Below are positions 27,301 to 36,115 of a DNA stretch of 64,000 bases, piece by piece; position 1 is the first letter of the stretch, and each line of letters starts with the position of its first letter. The stretch is from the NCBI RefSeq assembly GCF_900129725.1, contig NZ_FQWQ01000003.1, positions 1 through 64,000 on the forward strand, in the 5' to 3' direction. The notes under the pieces are model-generated. The model saw only the letters and a program-made list of their open reading frames with translations, had not been told where the DNA came from and ran no database searches. Both the position numbers and the translations under genes were made by a program. This DNA comes from Chryseolinea serpens. Lineage in GTDB: Bacteria; Bacteroidota; Bacteroidia; Cytophagales; Cyclobacteriaceae.

Positions 27301-27441
27301 TACAGAGGTCCTAATCCTGAAGCCAATGCTGCTACAGGCGGTGACCAGTCGGCGGTTAATGCTACCAATATGGGTTTTGACTGGGCAACGTTTCCGGTGC
27401 CTGTAACTTATACATTTGGTCTAAATGCATCATTCAAGTAA
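24310..27441 (+). CDS. SusC/RagA-type TonB-dependent outer membrane transporter
   Basis: A 1043-residue outer-membrane protein. After the signal peptide (to about HAQG, residue 33) comes a carboxypeptidase-D-like domain (GSRVSGRISDGADGSPIPGVNVIV), the SusC signature LGEVVVVGYGSQ near 115, a plug domain with LQGRLTGVQI and VDGFPI ... LKDAASTSLYGSRAANGVV, and a large beta-barrel ending in ...TYTFGLNASFK. It imports oligosaccharides or glycosides with TonB energy. With the following SusD gene and flanking rhamnosidases it is expected to import a rhamnose-containing ligand. An ATG two codons downstream is an equally good start. Confidence 0.95.
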   Translation: MFMSKNFTSQWKGVFLLALLLAAMLCYQPAHAQGSRVSGRISDGADGSPIPGVNVIVKGTSTGSSTDANGSFVINVEDPNAVLVFSFIGYSTQEIPLNGKSSVDVVMQPDTQTLGEVVVVGYGSQSQREVTGSVQQVKGDEFKDIPVSQITQKLQGRLTGVQISQNTGKPGQGMQVRIRGQISLVAGSDPLYVVDGFPIVGDISNINPDEIENISVLKDAASTSLYGSRAANGVVMVTTKKAQAGRTTVGFSAYYGVQQVPQKGRPQVMNGQEFAQFKKESAEDLGVTPDPAFQNPSQYGKGYDWYDAMLRSAPIQNYSVSLASSNDKASASAVLGYFNQDGVLLNSNYKRYSLRVNTEYKVSDKVKIGFNAAPLFSINNTPSTDGAFYATNQNSAVPGGLLNNALLTWPILPYKNADGTVPLTAFIPGVSAFPTPNWYRSLNDVTNKTQTTRLISNAFVQFELLKGLTFKTSLNADVGNSNFINFKPTTASEALFTPPPPTISTSIRNETRYYSWLNENTLTYKTSFGDHNLEILGGFSSQRYRMDYTQTRWTDFSDDRLKTLQTATNIDRTQSRDDVQEWSLLSYFARANYNFKGKYLFSVALRRDGSSRFGSDNKWGTFPSVSAGWNISDEAFMSGVKPISVLKLRASYGTVGNNNIGNYTQYATVSTTTNAIFGSTLAPGASLTTLGNKNLGWETTKAVDVGLDVGLFNDRISFVYDFYTKNTSNLLYSVAVPQESGFQNFNGNIGELKFWGHEFTISSKNTVGKVKWNTDFNIAFNDNKVVALSAGVDRIYGGQNGYATLTQVGHRVGQFWGMVQDGVYKNQADFDSSPKAAASQVGTVKFKDVNGDGVITNGGDKDDRTYIGNPFPTAVFGLTNTVRYSNFDLTVVLSGTHGNSVAVMTDQGTTNLDGVFNVLKEVKDRWRSPENPGAGKYGKTTSGTANERDWFHTRFISDGSNITVRNITLGYNVPLKRNFISGVRLYASVQNLYRFTNYRGPNPEANAATGGDQSAVNATNMGFDWATFPVPVTYTFGLNASFK

Positions 27442-27470
27442 TGCGATGATAACGAAAAACGAAAATCGAT

Positions 27471-28973
27471 ATGAAAAATAAAAATAGTTTTATACCCATT
27501 GTTCTTCTGATGTTTGGGTTAAGTTCGTGTAACGACTTCCTCGACGTACCCTCAGAAACCAACCTAACGTCGGCTACATTCTTCAGCTCCCAAACCGATT
27601 TTGAAAAGGCGGTTAACGGCGCATACATGCCTTTGCGCGGGCTTTATGCAAGTGGAGCCAACGCTGCCACAGGTTCGTGGCTAATGGGCGAAACGCATTC
27701 TGATAACACCCGCTATAAATACAGCCCAAATTATCGGGCAACGATTGATCAGGAGAATATTAATGACTTTATGGTGACCCCAACCAATACCGCTGTTCTC
27801 AATAAATGGCAAGGGTACTATTCGGTCATCGCGAGAGCAAATCAAATACTGGCCACTATTGACGGTGTAACCTTTGATGCTGCCAAGAAGAGTAATCTTA
27901 AAGGCCAAGCTTTGTTCTTGAGAGCCTTTTCTTACTTTGATCTCGTGCAGTATTTTGGAAAGATTCCGCTGCACCTTGTTCCTGCAACTTCACTCACGGA
28001 TGTTTCCCTTCCGCTTTCAGAAGTCAATGATATCTATAATCAAATTATTGCAGACGCGACAGAGGCAGCTTCGCTGCTACCAGCAAAATCTGCCCAAGAA
28101 GCCGGACGCGCAACATCTGGAGCGGCGAAGACGCTGCTTGGGAATGTACATATCGTTTTGAAGAATTGGAGTGCGGCTGAGAGTGTTCTTAAGGAAGTGG
28201 TTAACTCCGCTGAGTATTCACTGGTGCCAAATTATGCCGATGTATTTTCAACAACCAATAAGAATAATTCTGAATCTGTATTTGAAATTCAATTTCGTCA
28301 GGGCACTGATGGCTATTCCAGTAACTTCATTTACGCATTCTTCCCGATGCCCATTTCAGCAACAGAATTGACCGCGACAATGGCGAAATATGGTGTAGCG
28401 CCTGCAGCACTTGCTTCGCTTACGCAGGAGGGGTATAACATACCTACTACCGATCTTATCGCTGATTATGAAGCAGGGGACGAGAGACTGGCGGCGTCTA
28501 TTGGCACGGCAACGGCAAGTGGCGTTGACTATCCATTCATTCTGAAATACCTGCATCCACATACTACGGCCACTTTTACAGATGATAACTGGCCAGTATA
28601 CCGCTATTCGGAAGTATTGTTGTTCCTGGCTGAAGCGCTGGATGAACAAGGCAAGTCCACGGAGGCCTTACCATACCTTAATGAGGTGAGAGATCGGGCG
28701 GGTCTGGATGATGTCATAAGCGCAGCAAACCTGCGTGATGTGATCTTCCATGAGAGACGTGTTGAGCTGGCTTTTGAAAACAAAAGATGGTTGGACTTGG
28801 CAAGAACTGGCCGGGCTGTTGATGTCATTTCAGCCTTTGGTGCGAAGGTGAAGGCAAATCCTCAGGGCTACTATTTTCCGGCTGGTCAACAACCTGTTCC
28901 CGCCTCATTCGCAACAATAGATTTGACATTCCCTTTACCGGCTGCTGAAGCACAATTAAGTCCTTACTTTTAG
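27471..28973 (+). CDS. SusD/RagB-family surface glycan-binding lipoprotein
   Basis: A 500-residue lipoprotein (LSSCNDFLDV, Cys20) of the SusD family. N-terminal SusD features include FEKAVNGAYMPLRGLY and GQALFLRAFSYFDLVQYFGKIPL (tetratricopeptide region); C-terminal RagB/SusD features include RYSEVLLFLAEALDEQG, LNEVRDRAG, and FHERRVELAFENKRWLDLARTGRA. It forms the lid of the SusC barrel on the cell surface and binds the ligand. It starts 29 bp after susC and is followed by a strong terminator at 28989. Confidence 0.96.
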   Translation: MKNKNSFIPIVLLMFGLSSCNDFLDVPSETNLTSATFFSSQTDFEKAVNGAYMPLRGLYASGANAATGSWLMGETHSDNTRYKYSPNYRATIDQENINDFMVTPTNTAVLNKWQGYYSVIARANQILATIDGVTFDAAKKSNLKGQALFLRAFSYFDLVQYFGKIPLHLVPATSLTDVSLPLSEVNDIYNQIIADATEAASLLPAKSAQEAGRATSGAAKTLLGNVHIVLKNWSAAESVLKEVVNSAEYSLVPNYADVFSTTNKNNSESVFEIQFRQGTDGYSSNFIYAFFPMPISATELTATMAKYGVAPAALASLTQEGYNIPTTDLIADYEAGDERLAASIGTATASGVDYPFILKYLHPHTTATFTDDNWPVYRYSEVLLFLAEALDEQGKSTEALPYLNEVRDRAGLDDVISAANLRDVIFHERRVELAFENKRWLDLARTGRAVDVISAFGAKVKANPQGYYFPAGQQPVPASFATIDLTFPLPAAEAQLSPYF

Positions 28974-28988
28974 CCAACTAAATAAGTC

Positions 28989-29024
28989 AAGAAAAAGAGG
29001 CTGGTCAAACGGCCTCTTTTTCTT
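28989..29024 (+). terminator. Rho-independent terminator after susD
   Basis: Thirteen-base arms AAGAAAAAGAGGC and GCCTCTTTTTCTT are exact inverted repeats with a ten-base loop. The arm itself provides the T-rich tail. It closes the susCD transcript. Confidence 0.85.
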
Positions 29025-29117
29025 ACTTTGAATTCATTCCAAATGTCGGCGTAAGCGTAAAGAAAACGCCGAAACTGGTGACTTACATAGGACGCACATT
29101 TAATTTAAACAACAATC

Positions 29118-31550
29118 ATGGCAAGAATCCTCTTCGCTTTTTTGATCTCAACTACGCTGTTCCATCAGGTCGCGTGGGCTCAGCAAATTAATCCTGACCT
29201 TTTTAAGAAACCATGGAATGCGCAATGGATCACGGGTCCAGGCGTTCCGATCAATCGTTTCACGGCGTCATCCGATCTCACGCTGAAAGAATACGCAGTT
29301 GTCAAGTTTAGAAAGACCATCGAGCTGCAAGAGAAGCCGGCATCCTTTATCATTCATGTTTCCGGAGACAACCGATACAAACTATATGTCAATGGGAAAC
29401 AAGTCTCGCAGGGACCTGCGCGTGGCGATTTGTATTTCTGGAATTTTGAAACCGTTGATATTGCAAGCAGTTTGAACACTGGAAGTAATGTCGTTTCTGC
29501 CGTGGTCTGGAATGATGGAAGACTAAAGCCTGAGGCTCAAATTAGCTATTTGACAGCATTCATCATTCAAGGGAATACAGAGAAGGAAGAGGTCTTAAAT
29601 ACAAACGACAGTTGGAAGACCATCAAAGACGAAAGTTATCAGCCCAAGTCCGTCCGCGTTCCGGGCTATTATGTTGCTGGCCCCGGGGAACTTGTTACAA
29701 TGAGCAAGCACGTTAAAGGTTGGGGGGCATCTGGGTTCGACGACGGCAATTGGAGTAAGGCGCGCATCATCGCGCAGGGATTGGTAAAAAACGTTTCCAT
29801 GAATTCTACCGGATGGATGCTTGTTCCATCGCCACTCCCCCAAATGGAAATGACCGTACAACGCCTCACTTCGACTCGAAAAGCAAGTGGTGTTCAAGTG
29901 CCAAATGGTTTTCCTGCAACGAAGACGAAAGTGACTATCCCGGCTAACACAAGAGCCACTATTTTGCTTGATCAAGGCTATCTTACAAATGCATACCCGA
30001 CGGTTGCATTCAGTGGCGGCCGAAATGCAGGGATGTCGATTGCTTACGCTGAAGGTCTTTACATCCGAAAGAACGAGAATCTGAGTGGGTTTCGAGTGCC
30101 TTCGCTGCCGAAGGGCAATCGTAACGACGTTGAGGGCAAGGTGTTTATTGGCAAGGCGGACAGTGTTTTATCCGATGGCACAGCCAATCAAGAATATACG
30201 CCACTGTGGTGGAGAACCTATCGCTATGTGCAGTTGGTCATTGCTACAAAGGACGAGCCGTTGAGCATCGACGACGTATACGGCACGTTTACAGGATATC
30301 CCTTCGTAAACAACGCTAAGCTGGTAACCAAGAATGATGAAATGCAGAAGATGCTCGATATCGGGTGGAGAACCGCGCGTCTCTGCGCGTTTGAAACGTA
30401 TATGGACTGTCCTTACTATGAGCAGTTGCAGTATATTGGAGACGCAAGGATCCAGGCGATGGTGTCGATATACAACGCGGGGGATGATCGCCTTGTCCGG
30501 CATGGTCTTACCCTCATGGATCACTCACGACTTGCCGAAGGCATTACCCTAAGCCGGTATCCTACAGACTTGAAACAGGAAATTCCAACATTTTCGCTGT
30601 GGTGGATCGCTATGCTTCATGACTACTACATGTACCGACCCGACAGCTTGTTCATTAAAGACAAGCTTCCGGGCGCGCGGCAGGTTTTGTCCTTTTTCGA
30701 ACGATATCAACAAAGCGACGGATCTCTTAAACAAGTTCCATATTGGGTGTATACGGACTGGTCTCAAGGAAAAGGTTGGAACTTTGGAATGGCACCAATC
30801 GGTAGTAATGGCGAGTCTGCCGTGTTGGATCTAACATTGCTTTACACTTACCAGCTCGCCAGCGAATTGGAAGGTAATTTGGGATTGGACGATTTTTCAC
30901 GACTTTACTCCCGCCGTGCTGACCTTCTGAAAAAAACAATCCAACAAAAATATTGGGATGAGACACGAGGTCTTTATGCTGATACCCAAACTAAGGACGC
31001 GTTCTCCCAACACGCAAATTCACTGGCTATTCTAACGGGTATTTCATCCGGGGAAAAAGCCACCGCGCTTGCCAACAAGATGTTAAATGATACGACACTT
31101 GCTCCGGCTTCGATCTATTTCAAATACTACTTGCATCAGGCATTAGTGAAAGCAGGTTTGGGCAATGACTACTTAAAGTGGTTGGACAAATGGCGCGAAA
31201 ACATTTCGCTGGGAATGTCGACCTGGGCGGAAACGTCTGATGTCAATACATCACGTTCGGACTGCCATGCCTGGGGGTCAAGTCCGAACATCGAGTTTTT
31301 CCGAACGATACTCGGAATAGAAAGCGGTGCTCCTGGCTTTTCTAAGATAATGATCACCCCTCACCTTGGGACGATAGAAGACATCAGTGGAGAGATGCCG
31401 CATCCAAATGGCAAAATATCGGTGAAGTATAAACTTCAGAAAGGCGTGTGGCAGGCCGAAATAAATCTTCCACCAAATTCGGAAGGTACTTTCGTCTGGA
31501 AAGAGAAGAGCTACCCGTTAAAAGGCGGAGAAAACACTTTCAAATTGTGA
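29118..31550 (+). CDS. Glycoside hydrolase family 78 alpha-L-rhamnosidase
   Basis: An 810-residue secreted protein (signal peptide to about VAWAQ, residue 21). N-terminal beta-sandwich domains (FIIHVSGDNRYKLYVNGKQV, QGPARGDLYFWNFE) precede an (alpha/alpha)6 barrel. The block DCPYYEQLQYIGDARIQA corresponds to the GH78 acid-residue region, and STWAET plus CHAWGSSPNIEFF to the second catalytic region and end of the barrel. A C-terminal beta domain follows. GH78 enzymes remove alpha-L-rhamnose from plant glycosides such as flavonoid rutinosides, and from pectin side chains. It lies between susCD and a carboxylesterase gene. Confidence 0.9.
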   Translation: MARILFAFLISTTLFHQVAWAQQINPDLFKKPWNAQWITGPGVPINRFTASSDLTLKEYAVVKFRKTIELQEKPASFIIHVSGDNRYKLYVNGKQVSQGPARGDLYFWNFETVDIASSLNTGSNVVSAVVWNDGRLKPEAQISYLTAFIIQGNTEKEEVLNTNDSWKTIKDESYQPKSVRVPGYYVAGPGELVTMSKHVKGWGASGFDDGNWSKARIIAQGLVKNVSMNSTGWMLVPSPLPQMEMTVQRLTSTRKASGVQVPNGFPATKTKVTIPANTRATILLDQGYLTNAYPTVAFSGGRNAGMSIAYAEGLYIRKNENLSGFRVPSLPKGNRNDVEGKVFIGKADSVLSDGTANQEYTPLWWRTYRYVQLVIATKDEPLSIDDVYGTFTGYPFVNNAKLVTKNDEMQKMLDIGWRTARLCAFETYMDCPYYEQLQYIGDARIQAMVSIYNAGDDRLVRHGLTLMDHSRLAEGITLSRYPTDLKQEIPTFSLWWIAMLHDYYMYRPDSLFIKDKLPGARQVLSFFERYQQSDGSLKQVPYWVYTDWSQGKGWNFGMAPIGSNGESAVLDLTLLYTYQLASELEGNLGLDDFSRLYSRRADLLKKTIQQKYWDETRGLYADTQTKDAFSQHANSLAILTGISSGEKATALANKMLNDTTLAPASIYFKYYLHQALVKAGLGNDYLKWLDKWRENISLGMSTWAETSDVNTSRSDCHAWGSSPNIEFFRTILGIESGAPGFSKIMITPHLGTIEDISGEMPHPNGKISVKYKLQKGVWQAEINLPPNSEGTFVWKEKSYPLKGGENTFKL

Positions 31551-31605
31551 TGTGCAATTGATGCAGGTTGACTTGACTTAATTAGATACTATCAAAGTTT
31601 AAAGA

Positions 31606-33258
31606 ATGAATAGAATAGGCAGAAGGGATTTTTTATCGCGATTGTCGCTTGCGACAGCCGCACTCTCGATACCGAATTACGCGCGTTCATCCTCTATCAA
31701 ACCCGACGAGTTTGCCGAGGTTGAAACTAGCCATGGCCGGATCCGGGGGATCAGAAAGGGTGGACTCAGTATATTTAGAGGGATACCGTACGCTGGGAGA
31801 ATATCCGGCGACAGACGTTTTCGCAGGCCAGCACCCCTTGAGCCTTGGAAAGGTGTGCGTGATGCCATTCAATTAGGTGCTCCCTCAATCCAGCCTCCCA
31901 ATCAAACGCGCGGTGAGAATGAGCCTAGGCCTGCGGAAGATTGTCTCTTTTTGAACATTTGGACACCGGGTAATGATAATAAGAAACGTCCGGTAATGTT
32001 TTACAACCACGGTGGTGGTTTTGCAACGGGTTCTGGTGGTGCAGTCGACCAAGATGGATCTAATCTCGCGAGGTCGTTCGATGTGGTAGTCGTTGAAACC
32101 AATCATCGACTCGGAATCATGGGCTATCTCTATCTCGATGAAATAGCCGGTTCTGACTACACAGGCTCAGGCAATATGGGAATGCTCGACATTGTTGCTG
32201 GCTTAGCTTGGGTCAACAAGAATATTGCAGCTTTTGGCGGAGACCCTAACAACGTTATGATCTGGGGCGAATCTGGCGGGGGCGCTAAGACATCGTGCCT
32301 GTATGCTATGCCCGAAGCCGCGCCGTATTTTAATAAAGCGTCCATCGAAAGCGGACCTGGGGTAAGGATGATACCGCGAGAGGTAGCATCCGAGATGACG
32401 GCTATCGTTTTACAAGAGTTGAACATTTCTCCTAAAGACTGGCGAAAATTACTTGAGGTTCCGGTTGCTGACTTGCTGAGCATTCAACAAAAGATGCCAC
32501 AGCTGTTGGCTACGCGCAACGGCGGACGGGTTGGCTTTGTGCCCGGGAGTTTTTCCCCGGTTGTAGATGGTATTGCTCTTCCCCATCACCCGTTCGATCC
32601 ATCCGCACCAGAGATTTCGCGCAATAAACCGTTGATGACGGGCTGGAATGAAGATGAGTTTACATTTTTTGCAATGGCCTTCCGCGACACAGATGCATTA
32701 AAGTTGACAACGGACTTTGAGGCATTGCAGACCAAAATGCAAACGCAATTTGGTGCCGATACAAAGAGAATTATTGACACCTATCGGCAAACCCGACCAA
32801 AAGCCACCGCCGCTGACGTATGGATTGCAGTCACATCGATAAATATGATGGGGTTAGGTACGCTACAGATCGCCGAACGGAAGGTGCAACAAGGAGGAGC
32901 GCCTGTTTATCTTTATAATTTCGGTTACAAATCTGAGGCGAAAGTTCCTGGAACGGATTACGCGTTTGGAACTCCGCACGCCATGGATATAACCTTTAAG
33001 TTTAACAATGAAGTCCCTGGAGGCCAACCAGGATTTTTATCGGGAGGCAGACCTGAACGCTCTGATGTCTCTCATACCATGGCCGAAATGTGGGCAACTT
33101 TTGCCAGGACAGGAAAGCCGGGAGCCAAAAATGCTCCCGAGTGGCCGGCCTACAATTTAACAGACCGCCCTCTTATGCGCATTGATTCAAAATGTGAGGT
33201 GCTAAAAAACAGATTCCACGATGAGCTTGCCATGTGGAAATCGATCGGAAAATTGTGA
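31606..33258 (+). CDS. Type B carboxylesterase, secreted (paralog 1)
   Basis: A 550-residue carboxylesterase/lipase-family alpha/beta hydrolase. The N-terminus has a twin-arginine-like signal (GRRDFLSRLSLATAAL). Seen: FRGIPYAGRISGDRRFRRP, EDCLFLNIWTP at 111-121, oxyanion HGGG at 135-138 and the nucleophile motif GESGGG at 221-226 (Ser223). It probably acts in the periplasm on ester bonds of plant compounds. A closely similar paralog sits at 48389, at the far end of the aromatic pathway, and the position next to hydroxycinnamate genes suggests an esterase for feruloyl-, coumaroyl- or chlorogenate-type esters. Confidence 0.88.
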   Translation: MNRIGRRDFLSRLSLATAALSIPNYARSSSIKPDEFAEVETSHGRIRGIRKGGLSIFRGIPYAGRISGDRRFRRPAPLEPWKGVRDAIQLGAPSIQPPNQTRGENEPRPAEDCLFLNIWTPGNDNKKRPVMFYNHGGGFATGSGGAVDQDGSNLARSFDVVVVETNHRLGIMGYLYLDEIAGSDYTGSGNMGMLDIVAGLAWVNKNIAAFGGDPNNVMIWGESGGGAKTSCLYAMPEAAPYFNKASIESGPGVRMIPREVASEMTAIVLQELNISPKDWRKLLEVPVADLLSIQQKMPQLLATRNGGRVGFVPGSFSPVVDGIALPHHPFDPSAPEISRNKPLMTGWNEDEFTFFAMAFRDTDALKLTTDFEALQTKMQTQFGADTKRIIDTYRQTRPKATAADVWIAVTSINMMGLGTLQIAERKVQQGGAPVYLYNFGYKSEAKVPGTDYAFGTPHAMDITFKFNNEVPGGQPGFLSGGRPERSDVSHTMAEMWATFARTGKPGAKNAPEWPAYNLTDRPLMRIDSKCEVLKNRFHDELAMWKSIGKL

Positions 33259-33306
33259 CGATGTTTCTTAATGCGATTCGATAAAATCGAGAGCATGCGA
33301 AGGGCC

Positions 33307-33753
33307 CTAGCCTTCGCCCTCCCGGTTCGTGTCTATTAGTTTTCTAAGTAATTCTCTTAAGGTTTCGATTTCCTTCGAAGTTAACTGCTGAAGCATCTTT
33401 TCTTCCACGGCATCTAAGTCCCGATTGCATGCGTCAAGGGTTTTCTTTCCCTTCGCGGTGAGTGCTATTCTCAAGATTCTCTTATGAGCCGGGTCAGTCG
33501 TTTTCTTTAATAGTTTCTTTTTCTCCAGGATGGCCACGAGCTCATTCATACTTTGCGGCGTCATAAAAAAACGCCTGCTCAATTGGGCTGACGACAGGTC
33601 ACCTTCATCGTAATCAACAAAATATAACACGGTATATTGGATTGGCGTCAATTCATATTTGGCCAGTGCTTTCACCATCCGACTATAGCCGTCAATCTCT
33701 GCTCGTTTGACCAGATATAACATCCGGGGTGTTGTTGATTTTGGTTTAATCAT
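33307..33753 (-). CDS. MarR-family transcriptional regulator
   Basis: A 148-residue MarR winged-helix protein: LAKYELTPIQYTVLYFVDYDEGDLSSAQLSRRFFMTPQSMNELVAILEKKKLL is the HTH, and HKRILRIALTAKGKKTLDACN is the wing and following helix. It is divergent from the MFS permease with a 70-bp spacer that carries repeated TTTGGTTTAA-type motifs. MarR proteins such as CouR, FerR and PhdR repress hydroxycinnamate operons and respond to the CoA thioester, and this gene holds the same position, so it is the likely repressor of the cluster. Confidence 0.88.
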   Translation of the reverse strand: MIKPKSTTPRMLYLVKRAEIDGYSRMVKALAKYELTPIQYTVLYFVDYDEGDLSSAQLSRRFFMTPQSMNELVAILEKKKLLKKTTDPAHKRILRIALTAKGKKTLDACNRDLDAVEEKMLQQLTSKEIETLRELLRKLIDTNREGEG

Positions 33754-33822
33754 GGGGTTGTTATTTGGTTTAAATATCAGGAAACCTTATATTCGTTTTG
33801 TCAATTAAAAATTTGGTCTAAG
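33740..33822. promoter_or_regulatory. Divergent promoter with ATTTGGT-TTAA repeats (candidate MarR sites)
   Basis: ATTTGGTTTAAA at 33763-33774 and ATTTGGTCTAAG at 33811-33822 are direct repeats in the 70-bp MarR/MFS spacer; TTTTGGTTTAAT at 33739-33750 adds a third inside the MarR start. They may be operators of the adjacent MarR regulator. Confidence 0.4.
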
Positions 33823-33823
33823 C

Positions 33824-35185
33824 ATGAATGAGCAGCCAGGGATTTTCGAGCAAAAAACTCCATCCTTACGGTATTCTTGGTATGTCGTAGGGTTGCTCAC
33901 GCTTGCAAATATCTCATCTTTTTTGGATCGACAAATACTTGCTTTGCTCGTGGCCCCGATAAAGCGCGATCTTCACCTTAGCGATACGGAAGTTAGCCTA
34001 TTGATGGGGTTGAGTTTTGCCATGTTTTATACAGTTTTTGGTATTGTCATTGGCCGCCTTGCCGACCGGGCTAACCGGCGAAATATCATTATAACAGGAA
34101 TAGCCCTCTGGAGTCTATTGACGGCTTTGTGTGCAGGGGTGAAGACGTATTCTCAGTTCTTTTTTGCGCGTATGGGTGTGGGGGTGGGGGAGGCGACGCT
34201 TTCGCCGTCGGCATATTCCATCATTACCGACTACTTCCCTAGGCGGAAGTTGGCCGTAGCCATGAGCGTGTTCACCATGGGGATTTTTCTGGGCTCCGGT
34301 CTCGCCCTCGCTATTGGGGCAGCCTTAGTCGCCAAACTTCCTACCACCGGAATGCTGGACGTACCGGTGTTGGGCAGCATTTATCCCTGGCAGAAGTTGT
34401 TCCTAATGATTGGCCTTCCCGGGCTCATTATTTCACTTTTGGTCTTCACCATCAGGGAGCCGATCAGGAAGGACGTGATGAAAAAGGATGGAGGAAGGAC
34501 GAGGCTGTCGCTCAGGGAATCATTGCGTATTGTATTTCAACACCCGAAAACATTCTTAAGTATTTGCGTCGGCACAGCCTTTACGGCGTTTGCCAGTTAT
34601 GGAACTACGGCCTGGGTTCCCACCTATTTCAACCGAACCTTTGGATGGGCTGTGCCAAAAGCCGGACTTAGCTTTGGACTTGTGCTATTGGCAGCGTCGG
34701 TATCGGGTATACTTTGGGGCGGATGGTATGCGGATAGATTGATAAAAAAAGGAATTCAAAATGGTCGTATTCGGGTGGGTATCATCGCGGCCGCAGGCAT
34801 TTTAGTAAGTTTCTTTATTCCGCTGGTTAGCAGTCCAAACCTTGTGTTGGTCTTGCTTTTTGTGCCTGCTTTTTTTATGGCGTCACCCATGGGCGCCAGT
34901 GCGACGGCCGTTCAGGAATTAATGCCAAACCAGGTAAGAGCACTTTCTTCGGCAATTTTCCTTTTCTCGATCAACATGATTGGACTCGGCCTTGGCCCTT
35001 ATTTAGTGGCATTCTTTACTGACTCAGTCTTTAAGGATGAAATGGCGATCAGGTTTTCATTGGTGGCATTGTTTATCGTGGGTGGTTCCGTATCCCTTCT
35101 TTTTTATTTGCTGGGGTACAATGACTATAACAAAATAATGGAACAGCGCCGGGAAACGGAGAGGATACCCGTGAATGGAGGATGA
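33824..35185 (+). CDS. MFS permease, probable hydroxycinnamate transporter
   Basis: A 453-residue major facilitator protein with 12 predicted membrane helices. Seen: NISSFLDRQILALLVAPI in helix 1, the loop motif GRLADRANRRNII between helices 2 and 3, and GVGVGEATLSPSAYSIITDYFPRRKLA around helices 4-5, a spinster-like/aromatic acid group pattern. It precedes the hydroxycinnamate degradation genes and is divergent from the MarR gene, as phdT is in Corynebacterium. Uptake of hydroxycinnamic or hydroxybenzoic acids is therefore the probable role; the substrate is inferred from context only. Confidence 0.85.
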   Translation: MNEQPGIFEQKTPSLRYSWYVVGLLTLANISSFLDRQILALLVAPIKRDLHLSDTEVSLLMGLSFAMFYTVFGIVIGRLADRANRRNIIITGIALWSLLTALCAGVKTYSQFFFARMGVGVGEATLSPSAYSIITDYFPRRKLAVAMSVFTMGIFLGSGLALAIGAALVAKLPTTGMLDVPVLGSIYPWQKLFLMIGLPGLIISLLVFTIREPIRKDVMKKDGGRTRLSLRESLRIVFQHPKTFLSICVGTAFTAFASYGTTAWVPTYFNRTFGWAVPKAGLSFGLVLLAASVSGILWGGWYADRLIKKGIQNGRIRVGIIAAAGILVSFFIPLVSSPNLVLVLLFVPAFFMASPMGASATAVQELMPNQVRALSSAIFLFSINMIGLGLGPYLVAFFTDSVFKDEMAIRFSLVALFIVGGSVSLLFYLLGYNDYNKIMEQRRETERIPVNGG

Positions 35186-35311
35186 ATGTGAGGCGAACGG
35201 CTTCGGAGAAATACGATGATCTCAATAGATACATATTTGTTGCCGCTAGTGAGAGAAAGAAGGAAAGTGTAACGATTCATTTTTACAAAGTTTTATAATA
35301 CCCGTAGAGTT

Positions 35312-36115
35312 ATGATCACAGAAAAAAACCTGGCTGAGAAACCTCCTATTCAAACAGAAGTGAAGGAGGAAATATTGTTGATCCGTTTGAGTCGGCCCCA
35401 TAAGAGAAATGCATTAAACGATGCATGTATGGGATCCTTGGACGAGGTTTTGTCCAATCCGCCGTCGGAAGCCAAGTGCGCGATCATATACGCAGAGGGC
35501 AAGCATTTTTGCTCGGGGATGGACCTATCTGAATTGAGTGCACAAAAAGATCTACTGGAAGGGTTAAAACATTCCAGGATGTGGCACAGGATATTGGATA
35601 GAATCCAGTTTGGGTCAATTCCGGTTATTGCGGTTCTCAACGGCGCAGTATTGGGAGGTGGACTGGAACTCGCGAGCGCTGCGCATATACGGGTGGCTGA
35701 GAAATCAACTTTCTATGGATTGCCGGAGGGGCAACGCGGGATTTTTGTCGGTGGCGGGGGATCAGTGCGGATTCCTAAATTAATTGGCTTGCCTCGCGTG
35801 ATGGATATGATGATGACAGGACGTGTGTACAATGCGGAAGACGGGATGGCCATCGGTTTGTCTCAATATCTGGTTGAAAATGAAACCGGCCTGACGCAAG
35901 GAATTGAACTGGCAAAGAAGATAATTTCCAATGCTGAGGCGACAAACTATTCCTTCATTCACATACTGCCTCGCATTGTAGATTCCGGCCAGGAGCAGGG
36001 CTTAATGATGGAATCTCTAATTGCTACGCTTACGAAAAACATGCCCGAGGCCAAGGATCGTCTGAAACTCTTCCTTGATGGAAACGCAAAAAAAGTAGGG
36101 GGGCTGGGAGGTTGA
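35312..36115 (+). CDS. Crotonase-family enoyl-CoA hydratase (hydroxycinnamoyl-CoA)
   Basis: A 267-residue crotonase. Seen: LSRPHKRNALND, HFCSGMDLSEL near 72, the oxyanion-hole segment AVLNGAVLGGGLELASAA near 108-125, and YGLPEGQRGIFVGGGGSVRIP. It would hydrate the side-chain double bond of p-coumaroyl- or caffeoyl-CoA. A hydratase-lyase giving an aldehyde is the alternative, but no vanillin/benzaldehyde dehydrogenase gene follows, while a 3-hydroxyacyl-CoA-type dehydrogenase does. The stop overlaps the next start (TTGA), so translation is likely coupled. Confidence 0.85.
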   Translation: MITEKNLAEKPPIQTEVKEEILLIRLSRPHKRNALNDACMGSLDEVLSNPPSEAKCAIIYAEGKHFCSGMDLSELSAQKDLLEGLKHSRMWHRILDRIQFGSIPVIAVLNGAVLGGGLELASAAHIRVAEKSTFYGLPEGQRGIFVGGGGSVRIPKLIGLPRVMDMMMTGRVYNAEDGMAIGLSQYLVENETGLTQGIELAKKIISNAEATNYSFIHILPRIVDSGQEQGLMMESLIATLTKNMPEAKDRLKLFLDGNAKKVGGLGG